From NCBI GenBank assembly GCA_002697705.1, contig NZXL01000080.1, positions 3,326 to 8,816 of the forward strand: DNA of 5,491 bases. The letters run 5' to 3'. This document shows positions 1 to 5,491 of the stretch, one piece after another (position 1 is the stretch's first letter; each line of letters opens with the position of its first letter). The notes beneath the pieces were generated by a model. It was given only the letters and a program-made list of their open reading frames with translations, ran no database searches and had not been told where the DNA came from. Origin of the DNA: Methanobacteriota archaeon. Its GTDB lineage: Archaea > Thermoplasmatota > Poseidoniia > Poseidoniales > Poseidoniaceae. Made by a program: the position numbers and the translations under genes.

Positions 1-318
1 GGTGAATTCATCCCTGTCGAACAAAAAACCGGAAGAATACCCAAAAGGCCGCATATGTCTCACAAGATGCAATTACTCGCTTATCTCCACTTAGTTGAAA
101 TAAGTACCAAAAGAAATACTCCATACGGTATTTTAAGGTATGGAAATGAAGATATTCATCAAATATACTGGGATGAAGATACAAAAGAAGAATTATTTTC
201 GGCAATTCAGGAAATTCAACGACTCATGGTTGAAGGTGGAGCAAAGAGAAATCACAACAGAAAAGGAAAGTGCAAAAACTGTTCTAGGAAATATGCATGC
301 AGTGAATCACTGGCATGA
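1..318 (+). CDS. Cas4/RecB-like PD-(D/E)XK exonuclease with Fe-S cysteines (5' end missing)
   Basis: This is the C-terminal 105 residues of a longer protein; frame 1 is open from the first base and ends at TGA 316-318. Seen: a V-E-Q-K-T-G segment (E7, K9 of the visible part), which matches the (E)xK half of the PD-(D/E)XK active site. After it comes QLLAY (Q24, Y28), the QxxxY motif of RecB-like nucleases. The end carries a basic stretch followed by C91-x2-C94-x5-C100. Known: Cas4, Dna2 and AddB-type nucleases bind a 4Fe-4S cluster with one N-terminal cysteine and three C-terminal ones spaced like this; Cas4 proteins are single-stranded DNA exonucleases. Inferred: a stand-alone Cas4-like nuclease acting in DNA repair or end processing, since no cas gene or CRISPR array is nearby. 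The N-terminal part with the first cysteine and catalytic aspartate lies outside the window. An internal ATG at 55 is not the start, because the active-site residues lie upstream of it in the same frame. The gene converges on the lipoprotein gene with no gap. Confidence 0.85.
   Translation, partial: GEFIPVEQKTGRIPKRPHMSHKMQLLAYLHLVEISTKRNTPYGILRYGNEDIHQIYWDEDTKEELFSAIQEIQRLMVEGGAKRNHNRKGKCKNCSRKYACSESLA
296..317. terminator. Candidate bidirectional hairpin at convergent gene ends
   Basis: Two arms, CATGCAGTGA (296-305) and TCACTGGCATG (307-317), are reverse complements except for one bulged G; a single A separates them. The hairpin ends one base before the nuclease stop is complete and two bases before the lipoprotein stop on the other strand. 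Both transcripts would therefore carry it at their 3' ends. The flanks are A/T-rich (ATTATTC on +, ATATTTCC on -) but lack a long T run, so termination is inferred from position and symmetry. Archaeal termination often needs only a T tract, so the hairpin may instead protect 3' ends. Confidence 0.4.
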
Positions 319-888
319 TTATTCATCACATGGAGGTTCCTGCGGATACTGCCTACACTCGTGATAAACATTGATAATAATTATGAAATCATCTTGAAAG
401 ATACCCGCAGTTGTTTCTCCAAATCCTCTTGCTTGTACTTCGAGATTGAAAGAACCTAGTGAGTCAAAATCCTCTTTTGCAAAATCATAAGTGGTTGGAG
501 ATACATCTTCACAAACATCCTCTGACCATAATACTGCACCAGATGCTGTTGTGACCGTTGGACGAACATAACGAGCCGGTGCTTGCTCAATACATGCAAT
601 ATTATCAGAACCGCTAATTGTAACTTTGAAATATATCTCGATTCTTTGTACTGATTCATCTATAGTAAATGATGTACTGTTTGAGTATTCTTCGAATATA
701 TCTAGCACTGATTCTGTTTGAAATGTATGGGCCATACCGATTTTATCTGCATATGGTTTGTCAACTGGTTCGCCTCTCATTCCCTCCAAAGACTCCCTAG
801 CTTGTATGAGCCCCATACATCCTGATAGGCTTACTGTCATGAAGACTAAAACCATCAAAAGTGGAAGAACCTTTGCCCTCATTATCAT
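319..888 (-). CDS. Small secreted lipoprotein of unknown function
   Basis: A 189-residue protein with a typical lipoprotein signal: basic n-region (M-I-M-R-A-K), a hydrophobic core at about residues 7-20, and the lipobox L21-S-G-C24. Cleavage before C24 and lipid attachment would anchor a mature domain of about 165 residues on the outside of the membrane. The mature part has alternating beta-strand-like segments (around 80-92, 108-121, 146-154, 166-175) and four more cysteines (C99, C126, C178, C187) that could form two disulfides. The pattern G-S-F-N-L-E-V-Q-A (145-153) followed by a strand rich in I/V suggests a beta-sandwich such as an Ig-like or jelly-roll fold, but no family is recognised. 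The start is ATG 888; a second ATG two codons in (882) is nearly equivalent. There is no Shine-Dalgarno sequence, and a TATA-like box lies about 27 bases upstream, which fits a leaderless mRNA. Its TAA abuts the stop of the convergent nuclease gene. Confidence 0.85.
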   Translation of the reverse strand: MIMRAKVLPLLMVLVFMTVSLSGCMGLIQARESLEGMRGEPVDKPYADKIGMAHTFQTESVLDIFEEYSNSTSFTIDESVQRIEIYFKVTISGSDNIACIEQAPARYVRPTVTTASGAVLWSEDVCEDVSPTTYDFAKEDFDSLGSFNLEVQARGFGETTAGIFQDDFIIIINVYHECRQYPQEPPCDE

Positions 889-890
889 CT

Positions 891-907
891 GCCAAATTAT
901 TCTTGGC
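891..907. repeat. GCCAA-N7-TTGGC inverted repeat, candidate operator
   Basis: Five-base perfect arms (891-895 and 903-907) surround an A/T-rich 7-base centre. The repeat lies between the TATA-like box (911-920) and the lipoprotein start codon (888), where a bound repressor would block transcription initiation. The short arms make a chance occurrence quite possible, so the operator role is inferred from position only. Confidence 0.25.
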
Positions 908-910
908 TAT

Positions 911-920
911 GAATTATATC
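911..920 (-). promoter_or_regulatory. TATA-like box of the lipoprotein gene
   Basis: On the minus strand this reads GATATAATTC, an A/T-rich TATA-like element. Its centre is about 27 bases upstream of ATG 888. Archaeal TATA boxes sit about 26-27 bases before the transcription start, so transcription would begin at or next to the start codon. The absence of a Shine-Dalgarno sequence agrees with leaderless initiation. The box also shows that the lipoprotein gene probably has its own promoter rather than depending on read-through from the upstream membrane protein gene on the same strand. Confidence 0.45.
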
Positions 921-1027
921 CAAACATGAGCGCTTATTTGAAAGCAGGAAACATATCGCGCATGTCCGAATGACGCACATGGTGGCCGAGCCTTGGCTAT
1001 GACGAACCCTATGAAAGCCGACGGACA

Positions 1028-3817
1028 TCACTCAAACTCAGCGCCACAAACAGGACACTCCTTGGCCATAATCGGTATTTGGGCACCACAAGCACCGCAC
1101 TCTGCAGTTTTCTTCTTTTCACGACGCTTTGGCTGTTGTCGCTTTGGACTCAGTTCATCTTTATCATCTAATTTAGCAATTGGTTGATCATCGTCAAATG
1201 TAAAGTCGCTACTTGCTTCCTCGATTTCATTACCAGCTAGTGCGCCATCTGAAAGATTCATACCAACATGTACTTCATCGCCTGGCATAATTCCTTCTTC
1301 TCCAGTAATCTCGTATAACCTACCTCGAATTTCTGCATCACTAGCCGATAATTCGCTACCATCATCTTTGTGAGAGATTAAATCTCCTTTAGATGCTAAC
1401 ATCTCGTCGATATTATTGGACTGCTCGCCTAACTGCTTCATACTACGTAATTTAGTTGTAACTTGAGATTCTAATTCTTCGATTTCTTCAGGTGTTAATC
1501 CATCTGTTGAACCTAGTTCTTCATAGGTTTGTTCTAATTCAGCAATCTCGGCTTCTGCTTTAGCGAAATTCTCATCCCAGTCTTCTTCTAACTGCTCTTC
1601 ATCATAGCCGAATTCTTTTACCGTTTCAGCGAAGTTCTCTGTACCTGAAACAATTTCATCTTCATCTTCTTCAGGCAAAGCGACCTCAACCTTAGGAACT
1701 CTACGCTCTTTCTTTTCTCTTCTTTCAAAGAAAGAAGAAACATCTTGCTGAGCACCACAATAAGGACAATTGTCCATTAAGTCAGGCACTGATTCGCCAC
1801 ACTCATGACATTGGTGGAATTGTTTTCTCGCCTTATTAAGATTGAAAGAACAATGTGGGCAACGTGATTCATCACCTTCCAATTCCCCATCACAAGCAGG
1901 ACAATATTCGAATATATCTCTTTCAACTTCTTCATCAGACTCCCTAGTAAGCCATACTGCAAGACCCAGAATTACGATTAAAATTACAACACCAAATCCA
2001 ATCAATGTCATTGTACCGGATTTTGATTGTTCTGAGGAATCATCGGTAGAGGAAAATGCAGTTGAAAATTGTCTAGTATATGTCGAGGTCACCTTTGTTG
2101 GGTCTGATGGCCTAAGTTGGATAGATGACAATGGAGCAATAGCAGTAAATTCACACTCAAGATTTACTGTTTGGCCTATAGTTGAAACATTTACTTCTGT
2201 AGTCGAAATCAATTCATTTTTACCATTTAAGCAATCAAAACTGATTTCTCCAAGTGCTTGACTTGTTAAATTAATAGAAATTGTATAATTATCTCCTTCA
2301 TCTAATGGGTATGATGCTTCATCGCCACTAGAATCAATTAACCGTAGAGAAGAAGGAGCCCATTCAAGTCTTAAATCAGCCTTTACGCTAATGTTATTTT
2401 CAGCGACATTATTTGCTAAATTACTATCTGAGCTTCCCTGAGATGCAATCCATGTTGCTTTGAAAGGGGCTTGGTGCGCTCCTGAACCCGTTAGCAAAGC
2501 ATCGCTAACCCAAGTATATGATTCCCCAGGACCTAAATTAATTATGATTGAAAGGTCTGTAACTCCTTCAAATTCATATTCCAATTTGCCACTAACATCA
2601 ACGCCACCAGTGTTTTGCACAGTAACCTCCCATGTGACTCTCTCCCCAGAATTTACTTCAGGAGAGGATGGACGTGCTATTGAATCGACAAATACATCGG
2701 GTACTTCTAAGATTGTCAAAAGAGCACTTGAGCGATCATTGGATTTACTTTCTTGAAGGAAATTAGGGTCGTCAAATGGGTCTATTTGAGCAGTTAATAG
2801 GTAGCCTCCTGGAGGTAGTGAAGTAACTATGTTAGAAGTTAGTATAGTAGACCAAGATTGTTCTGCATAACCTGTTCCTTGTAAAATCACATCAAATGGC
2901 TGGGCCGTAACAATTCCGCCTGTATCGGTAGCGACTTCGATCCACATTGGGACGGTGGTAGTGCCTGTTCCGCCGGTCCTTGCAAGTTTTCCTGTAATAG
3001 TCCAAGGGCCTTCTAGTGAGCCTTCAGTTGAGGTAATTGTAATATTTTCTAAGTGGTAGACATCCATTCTTGGCTCGACAATTAGGGCAACTGTCTCAAC
3101 CTTATTATTCTCTGATGCTTCAACGACCTCATCATGATAATCAGGAGTTACGTAAATGGAATATGTTCCACTTGATGGAGCGGTAAATGTAGTATTAATC
3201 CACTCCTCTTGGCTTGGAGATAGAGCAGATGTTGCGATTTCTTCATCGGTTAGCGTAGATGGTAAATCTATTTGCAATGTACTAGCAACAGCAGGCTCAG
3301 AACCTGTATTTTTGACCAATGTGGATAATTGTACTGTGTCTCCTGAATTGATTCCGCTTGAAGGAGAAACTTCAGATTGCATAATCCTAAGATTTGGCAA
3401 ACCTGCAACGTCAAAGTCAATGAAGAATGATTGCTCATTGCCACCATACTCAAATACAACCCAAACTCGACTATCGGTTTCTTGCAAACTATCCCAAGTT
3501 ACTGAAACCGTTTCTGTTTCTTGGGCATAAATATCAACTACACTCTTCAATAATTGTTGGCTCGAGGTGTAATCATTCATGTAAAATGCATATTCTACAT
3601 CAAAAGCATCGGACTGCAGAGTATTAGATAGAGTGAGGTAAATGGTAACAGAATCACCTTGAGTCAAACCGGTTGAAGGACTTAATGCAACCTGTGCTTC
3701 TGAGGCTTCAATTCCACCGCTATTATATGCTGCGATATTAGCAGGAAGAATTGCAATACTAAGAATCATCACACCTACGATGACCTGCCACTTACCTGCC
3801 ATATACAACATCGACAT
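1028..3817 (-). CDS. Type I membrane protein: CARDB/Ig-like ectodomain, one membrane segment, cytoplasmic zinc ribbons
   Basis: About 929 residues counted from ATG 3817. Seen, in order: signal peptide (hydrophobic core 13-30, ending P-A-N-I-A-A); about five beta-sandwich domains at roughly 43-137, 142-248, 252-371, 374-478 and 480-587; a membrane helix at 604-624; zinc ribbon 1 (C639, C642, C653, C656); zinc ribbon 2 (C670, C673, C684, C687); a basic patch, then an acidic coiled-coil-like region (about 715-808); a tail; a lysine/arginine patch (892-906); and zinc ribbon 3 at the C-terminus (C907, C910, C921, C924). Domains 1, 2 and 4 show the CARDB/APHP pattern, S-G-D-T-V-x-L-x-x-x-V-x-N-T-G in domain 2 and S-G-E-R-V-x-W-x-V-x-V-Q-N-T-G-G in domain 4. 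Several end in E-x-N-N-type strands typical of CARDB. Known: CARDB domains are extracellular adhesion or scaffold modules; zinc ribbons of this kind bind proteins or nucleic acids. Inferred: it links the cell surface to a cytoplasmic partner. GTG 3829, ATG 3811 and ATG 3802 are alternative starts; none has a clear ribosome binding site. Confidence 0.88.
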   Translation of the reverse strand: MSMLYMAGKWQVIVGVMILSIAILPANIAAYNSGGIEASEAQVALSPSTGLTQGDSVTIYLTLSNTLQSDAFDVEYAFYMNDYTSSQQLLKSVVDIYAQETETVSVTWDSLQETDSRVWVVFEYGGNEQSFFIDFDVAGLPNLRIMQSEVSPSSGINSGDTVQLSTLVKNTGSEPAVASTLQIDLPSTLTDEEIATSALSPSQEEWINTTFTAPSSGTYSIYVTPDYHDEVVEASENNKVETVALIVEPRMDVYHLENITITSTEGSLEGPWTITGKLARTGGTGTTTVPMWIEVATDTGGIVTAQPFDVILQGTGYAEQSWSTILTSNIVTSLPPGGYLLTAQIDPFDDPNFLQESKSNDRSSALLTILEVPDVFVDSIARPSSPEVNSGERVTWEVTVQNTGGVDVSGKLEYEFEGVTDLSIIINLGPGESYTWVSDALLTGSGAHQAPFKATWIASQGSSDSNLANNVAENNISVKADLRLEWAPSSLRLIDSSGDEASYPLDEGDNYTISINLTSQALGEISFDCLNGKNELISTTEVNVSTIGQTVNLECEFTAIAPLSSIQLRPSDPTKVTSTYTRQFSTAFSSTDDSSEQSKSGTMTLIGFGVVILIVILGLAVWLTRESDEEVERDIFEYCPACDGELEGDESRCPHCSFNLNKARKQFHQCHECGESVPDLMDNCPYCGAQQDVSSFFERREKKERRVPKVEVALPEEDEDEIVSGTENFAETVKEFGYDEEQLEEDWDENFAKAEAEIAELEQTYEELGSTDGLTPEEIEELESQVTTKLRSMKQLGEQSNNIDEMLASKGDLISHKDDGSELSASDAEIRGRLYEITGEEGIMPGDEVHVGMNLSDGALAGNEIEEASSDFTFDDDQPIAKLDDKDELSPKRQQPKRREKKKTAECGACGAQIPIMAKECPVCGAEFE
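1718..1738. repeat. Perfect 9-base inverted repeat inside the membrane protein gene
   Basis: TCTTCTTTC (1718-1726) and GAAAGAAGA (1730-1738) are exact reverse complements separated by AAA. One arm is all pyrimidine and the other all purine. It encodes the S-S-F-F-E-R-R junction just after zinc ribbon 2 of the membrane protein. It may form an mRNA hairpin with a three-base loop, but the symmetry can also arise by chance from Ser/Phe codons next to Glu/Arg/Lys codons. Confidence 0.45.
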
Positions 3818-3840
3818 ATTGCAAAGCACTTGAACCCATC

Positions 3841-3859
3841 TCTAAACATGGTGTTATTT
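3841..3859 (-). promoter_or_regulatory. Possible promoter of the CARDB/zinc-ribbon gene
   Basis: Two weak A/T-rich elements lie at usable distances on the minus strand. TTTAGA (3841-3846) is about 27 bases from ATG 3817. GAAATAAC (3852-3859) is about 26 bases from GTG 3829. Either could be a TATA box for a leaderless transcript, and the choice would decide the start codon. Neither matches the archaeal consensus well. Confidence 0.25.
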
Positions 3860-3910
3860 CGCCTCATAAGACTAGTTTTCAATATGCCGCGCTTAGAAAA
3901 AATTGTCCAA

Positions 3911-3920
3911 TTAATTAAAA
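3911..3920 (+). promoter_or_regulatory. TATA-like box of the Ig-repeat gene
   Basis: TTAATTAAAA is the most A/T-rich element in the divergent intergenic region and faces the Ig-repeat gene. Placing the transcription start 26-27 bases from its centre puts it at about 3941-3944, directly at the in-frame TTG 3943. The first ATG (3973) would then have a 5' leader of about 30 bases with no Shine-Dalgarno sequence at normal spacing; GAAGGA at 3945-3950 is 22 bases away. The box is therefore also evidence about where translation starts. Confidence 0.45.
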
Positions 3921-3972
3921 ATGTGGATTTACAAGGGGAGCATTGAAGGATAACCCCGAACCTCTTACTTTC

Positions 3973-5491
3973 ATGCGAAGGGGGGGAGTGGCTCTAGTCC
4001 TTGGACTAATTATGCTTACTTCAATGCTAGCAAACATGAATTTAGAGCCTGAAAGTTATTTGGAATTAGAAGAAAATGACTCATTATTTTCCAACTCAGA
4101 TGTTACTATCACTTATTCTAATGGACCTACATCTGGTCAGAGTGTTACTGGACTTTATACCGTATCTTTCACATTAGGAGGAACTTCTACAGTATCTTCA
4201 ATGCTAGTAGAAATCTCAGATGGAGTTTCGTGGACTACTGTAACCAACCTAACCTCATCTCCATGGTTGACATATCTTGATTCTACCGGTTATTCTAATG
4301 GAACATATAGTCTTAGAGCAACTGCTTACGACTCGACTAATCAAGAAGATGTCGTGCAACTTTCCGATTCCTTTACCATAGACAATCAAGTACCTGAAAT
4401 TACAATTTTTACGGTTTTGAATCCTGTAACTGGAAGTGGGGATTCTGCAAATGATAGGGCTTGGTTCGATATTGATTCTACTGGTACCTTGGAGTTCAGA
4501 TGGGGCGTAAACGATGATGATTTACTGCGCGCTAGTTTGGTAAATGTCCCCGGGCCCAGTACACCACCTAATGATGGTCCTGGTTCAATTTCTTACGGTT
4601 GGGACTGGGCCTCTGGAAATATGGAAGAGGGTACATGGAATCCTCGAATTACTGTTTATGATAACTCTGGACTAACAGCTACTGAAACTATTTTTATTGG
4701 AATTGATAGAACTGGACCTAGCCTTGGTACAATTACTGTGGGCGATGGTTCATCATGGTATGATTCCTCTACTGTAACTATTTCTGGACTCATTACTTCT
4801 GCTGATGATGGACAAGGTAGCGGCGTTGACTATACCGAGGTAAGTACTGATGGAATTGCATGGAGTGCAACAACTACCGATAGTTATGATCTCACATTAC
4901 CCGAAGGAGCCACCACTGTTTCATTGCGTGCAGTTGACAAAATAGGAAATATTGGCTCAACCATCCAACTAAATGTTCAAATTGATACTTCTAATCCTGA
5001 AGAAATCGGATGGATTGTTGAACAAATCACAACCGATAGAATTGGAACTGTACCTATAGAGTTTTCAGCCTTTGATTCGACGTCTGGAATAGATACAGTC
5101 GCTTCATACATTGAATATGGATTTGACTCAAATGGAGTTGGGCAAACTCCTGACCTTTCAGGAAGTTGGCAACAGATTTCTTCTACTGGTTTGAGTGGAG
5201 TAGTTGCACAATCAAGTTGGTCTACCAAGTCTAGGCAATACTTGATGCTAAGAGCACATGTAGTAGACCTTGCAGGAAATTCGATAACCACTTCACCAGC
5301 CTCATACCAAATACTCCCTAGCCTTGACCTATACTGGAATACTAGTGAAACAAATTTGGATAGATTGATTGTTAAACCCGGTGAACAAACTGGAAATGTA
5401 ACAATTTCCAGCCTTTTAGAAACAAGTGAAAGTTATGGCGGTAGTGTAACAATACAACTTGAATCAGCCCCTGCAGATAGGACTTCTTCTG
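3973..5491 (+). CDS. Secreted Ig-like-repeat surface protein (3' end missing)
   Basis: The frame stays open from ATG 3973 to the window end, giving 506 codons without a stop. Seen: an N-terminal signal peptide (R-R, then a hydrophobic stretch at about 5-20) and an acidic linker (25-37). Next are tandem beta-sandwich units at about 43-139, 143-248, 250-342 and 343-446, then the start of a fifth at 449 that looks CARDB-like (V-K-P-G-E-Q-T-G-N-V-T-I). Units 1-3 each end in an I-D-x3-P junction (I-D-N-Q-V-P, I-D-R-T-G-P, I-D-T-S-N-P). Units 3 and 4 contain L-R-A-x-x-V-D-x-x-G-N-type strands, a hallmark of bacterial and archaeal Ig-like surface domains. There are no cysteines in the visible part. 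Inferred: an extracellular adhesion or S-layer-associated protein; anchor and C-terminal domains lie beyond the window. The in-frame TTG 3943 is a serious alternative start, adding ten residues (L-K-D-N-P-E-P-L-T-F). It is divergent from the CARDB/zinc-ribbon gene. Confidence 0.82.
   Translation, partial: MRRGGVALVLGLIMLTSMLANMNLEPESYLELEENDSLFSNSDVTITYSNGPTSGQSVTGLYTVSFTLGGTSTVSSMLVEISDGVSWTTVTNLTSSPWLTYLDSTGYSNGTYSLRATAYDSTNQEDVVQLSDSFTIDNQVPEITIFTVLNPVTGSGDSANDRAWFDIDSTGTLEFRWGVNDDDLLRASLVNVPGPSTPPNDGPGSISYGWDWASGNMEEGTWNPRITVYDNSGLTATETIFIGIDRTGPSLGTITVGDGSSWYDSSTVTISGLITSADDGQGSGVDYTEVSTDGIAWSATTTDSYDLTLPEGATTVSLRAVDKIGNIGSTIQLNVQIDTSNPEEIGWIVEQITTDRIGTVPIEFSAFDSTSGIDTVASYIEYGFDSNGVGQTPDLSGSWQQISSTGLSGVVAQSSWSTKSRQYLMLRAHVVDLAGNSITTSPASYQILPSLDLYWNTSETNLDRLIVKPGEQTGNVTISSLLETSESYGGSVTIQLESAPADRTSS

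Noticed and set aside
270..280. Oligo-T stretch on the minus strand (A5 at 274-278 on +) as lipoprotein terminator
   Set aside because: Five Ts alone, inside the opposing gene, are too common in A/T-rich sequence to call.
140..364. Open frame of 74 codons on the + strand crossing the nuclease end
   Set aside because: It overlaps the nuclease frame, which carries the active-site and cluster motifs, and runs into the lipoprotein gene; its own translation shows no domain.
980..1030. tRNA-like words (GGTGGCCGAG on +, GGGTTCG on -)
   Set aside because: No acceptor, anticodon and T stems could be placed together on either strand, so a tRNA gene is not supported.
1842..2261. Open frame of 139 codons on the + strand
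   Set aside because: It lies antisense within the membrane protein gene, covering the membrane helix and zinc ribbon 1. Its translation is Ser/Thr/Pro-rich low complexity without a recognisable domain, as expected for an antisense shadow.
4977..5291. Open frame of 104 codons on the - strand
   Set aside because: It is antisense to the Ig-repeat gene, whose + frame is open across the whole region and has clear repeat structure.
1..5491. CRISPR array expected from the Cas4-like gene
   Set aside because: No regularly spaced direct repeats of 20 or more bases were seen; Cas4-like nucleases often occur without CRISPR.
1..5491. Insertion sequences, integrases or attachment sites
   Set aside because: No transposase or integrase motifs and no paired terminal inverted repeats were found; the short repeats at 891-1028 are too small and flank no mobile gene.

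Overview
The window looks archaeal and most resembles a marine planktonic member of the Thermoplasmatota, such as the Marine Group II lineage (Candidatus Poseidoniales). This is inferred from style, not from a marker gene. The clues are a solo Cas4-like Fe-S nuclease, long secreted proteins built from CARDB/Ig-like beta-sandwiches, cytoplasmic tails with CxxC zinc ribbons and acidic coiled coils, a lipobox lipoprotein, and A/T-rich TATA-like boxes about 27 bases upstream of start codons, as in leaderless archaeal transcription. Base composition is low in G+C throughout, and no gene stands out as foreign by eye.

Layout from left to right. (1) Bases 1-318, + strand: the 3' end of a Cas4/RecB-type PD-(D/E)XK nuclease gene, cut by the window edge. 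(2) Bases 319-888, - strand: a small lipoprotein gene, convergent with the nuclease gene. The two stop codons touch (316-318 and 319-321), and a near-perfect hairpin at 296-317 sits at the junction. (3) Bases 889-1027: a 139-base spacer with a TATA-like box for the lipoprotein gene, a GCCAA-N7-TTGGC inverted repeat, an 11-base direct repeat, and a more G+C-rich, possibly structured stretch. (4) Bases 1028-3817 (possibly to 3829), - strand: a roughly 929-residue type I membrane protein. It has a signal peptide, about five CARDB/Ig-like extracellular domains, one membrane segment, two zinc ribbons just inside the membrane, an acidic coiled-coil tail and a third zinc ribbon at the extreme C-terminus. 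(5) Bases 3818-3972: a divergent promoter region. (6) Bases 3973-5491 (possibly from 3943), + strand: the first 506 codons of another secreted Ig-like-repeat protein, which is still open at the window end.

The three envelope genes (lipoprotein, CARDB/zinc-ribbon protein and Ig-repeat protein) form a cell-surface cluster. The last two share one divergent intergenic region and may be expressed together. The nuclease gene on the other side belongs to DNA repair or defence and has no obvious functional link to them. There are no CRISPR arrays, tRNA or rRNA genes, transposases or integrases. The most interesting objects are the membrane-spanning CARDB/zinc-ribbon protein, the hairpin shared by the convergent genes, and the unusual 5' end of the Ig-repeat gene, which has a possible leaderless TTG start and a G7 run inside the signal peptide.
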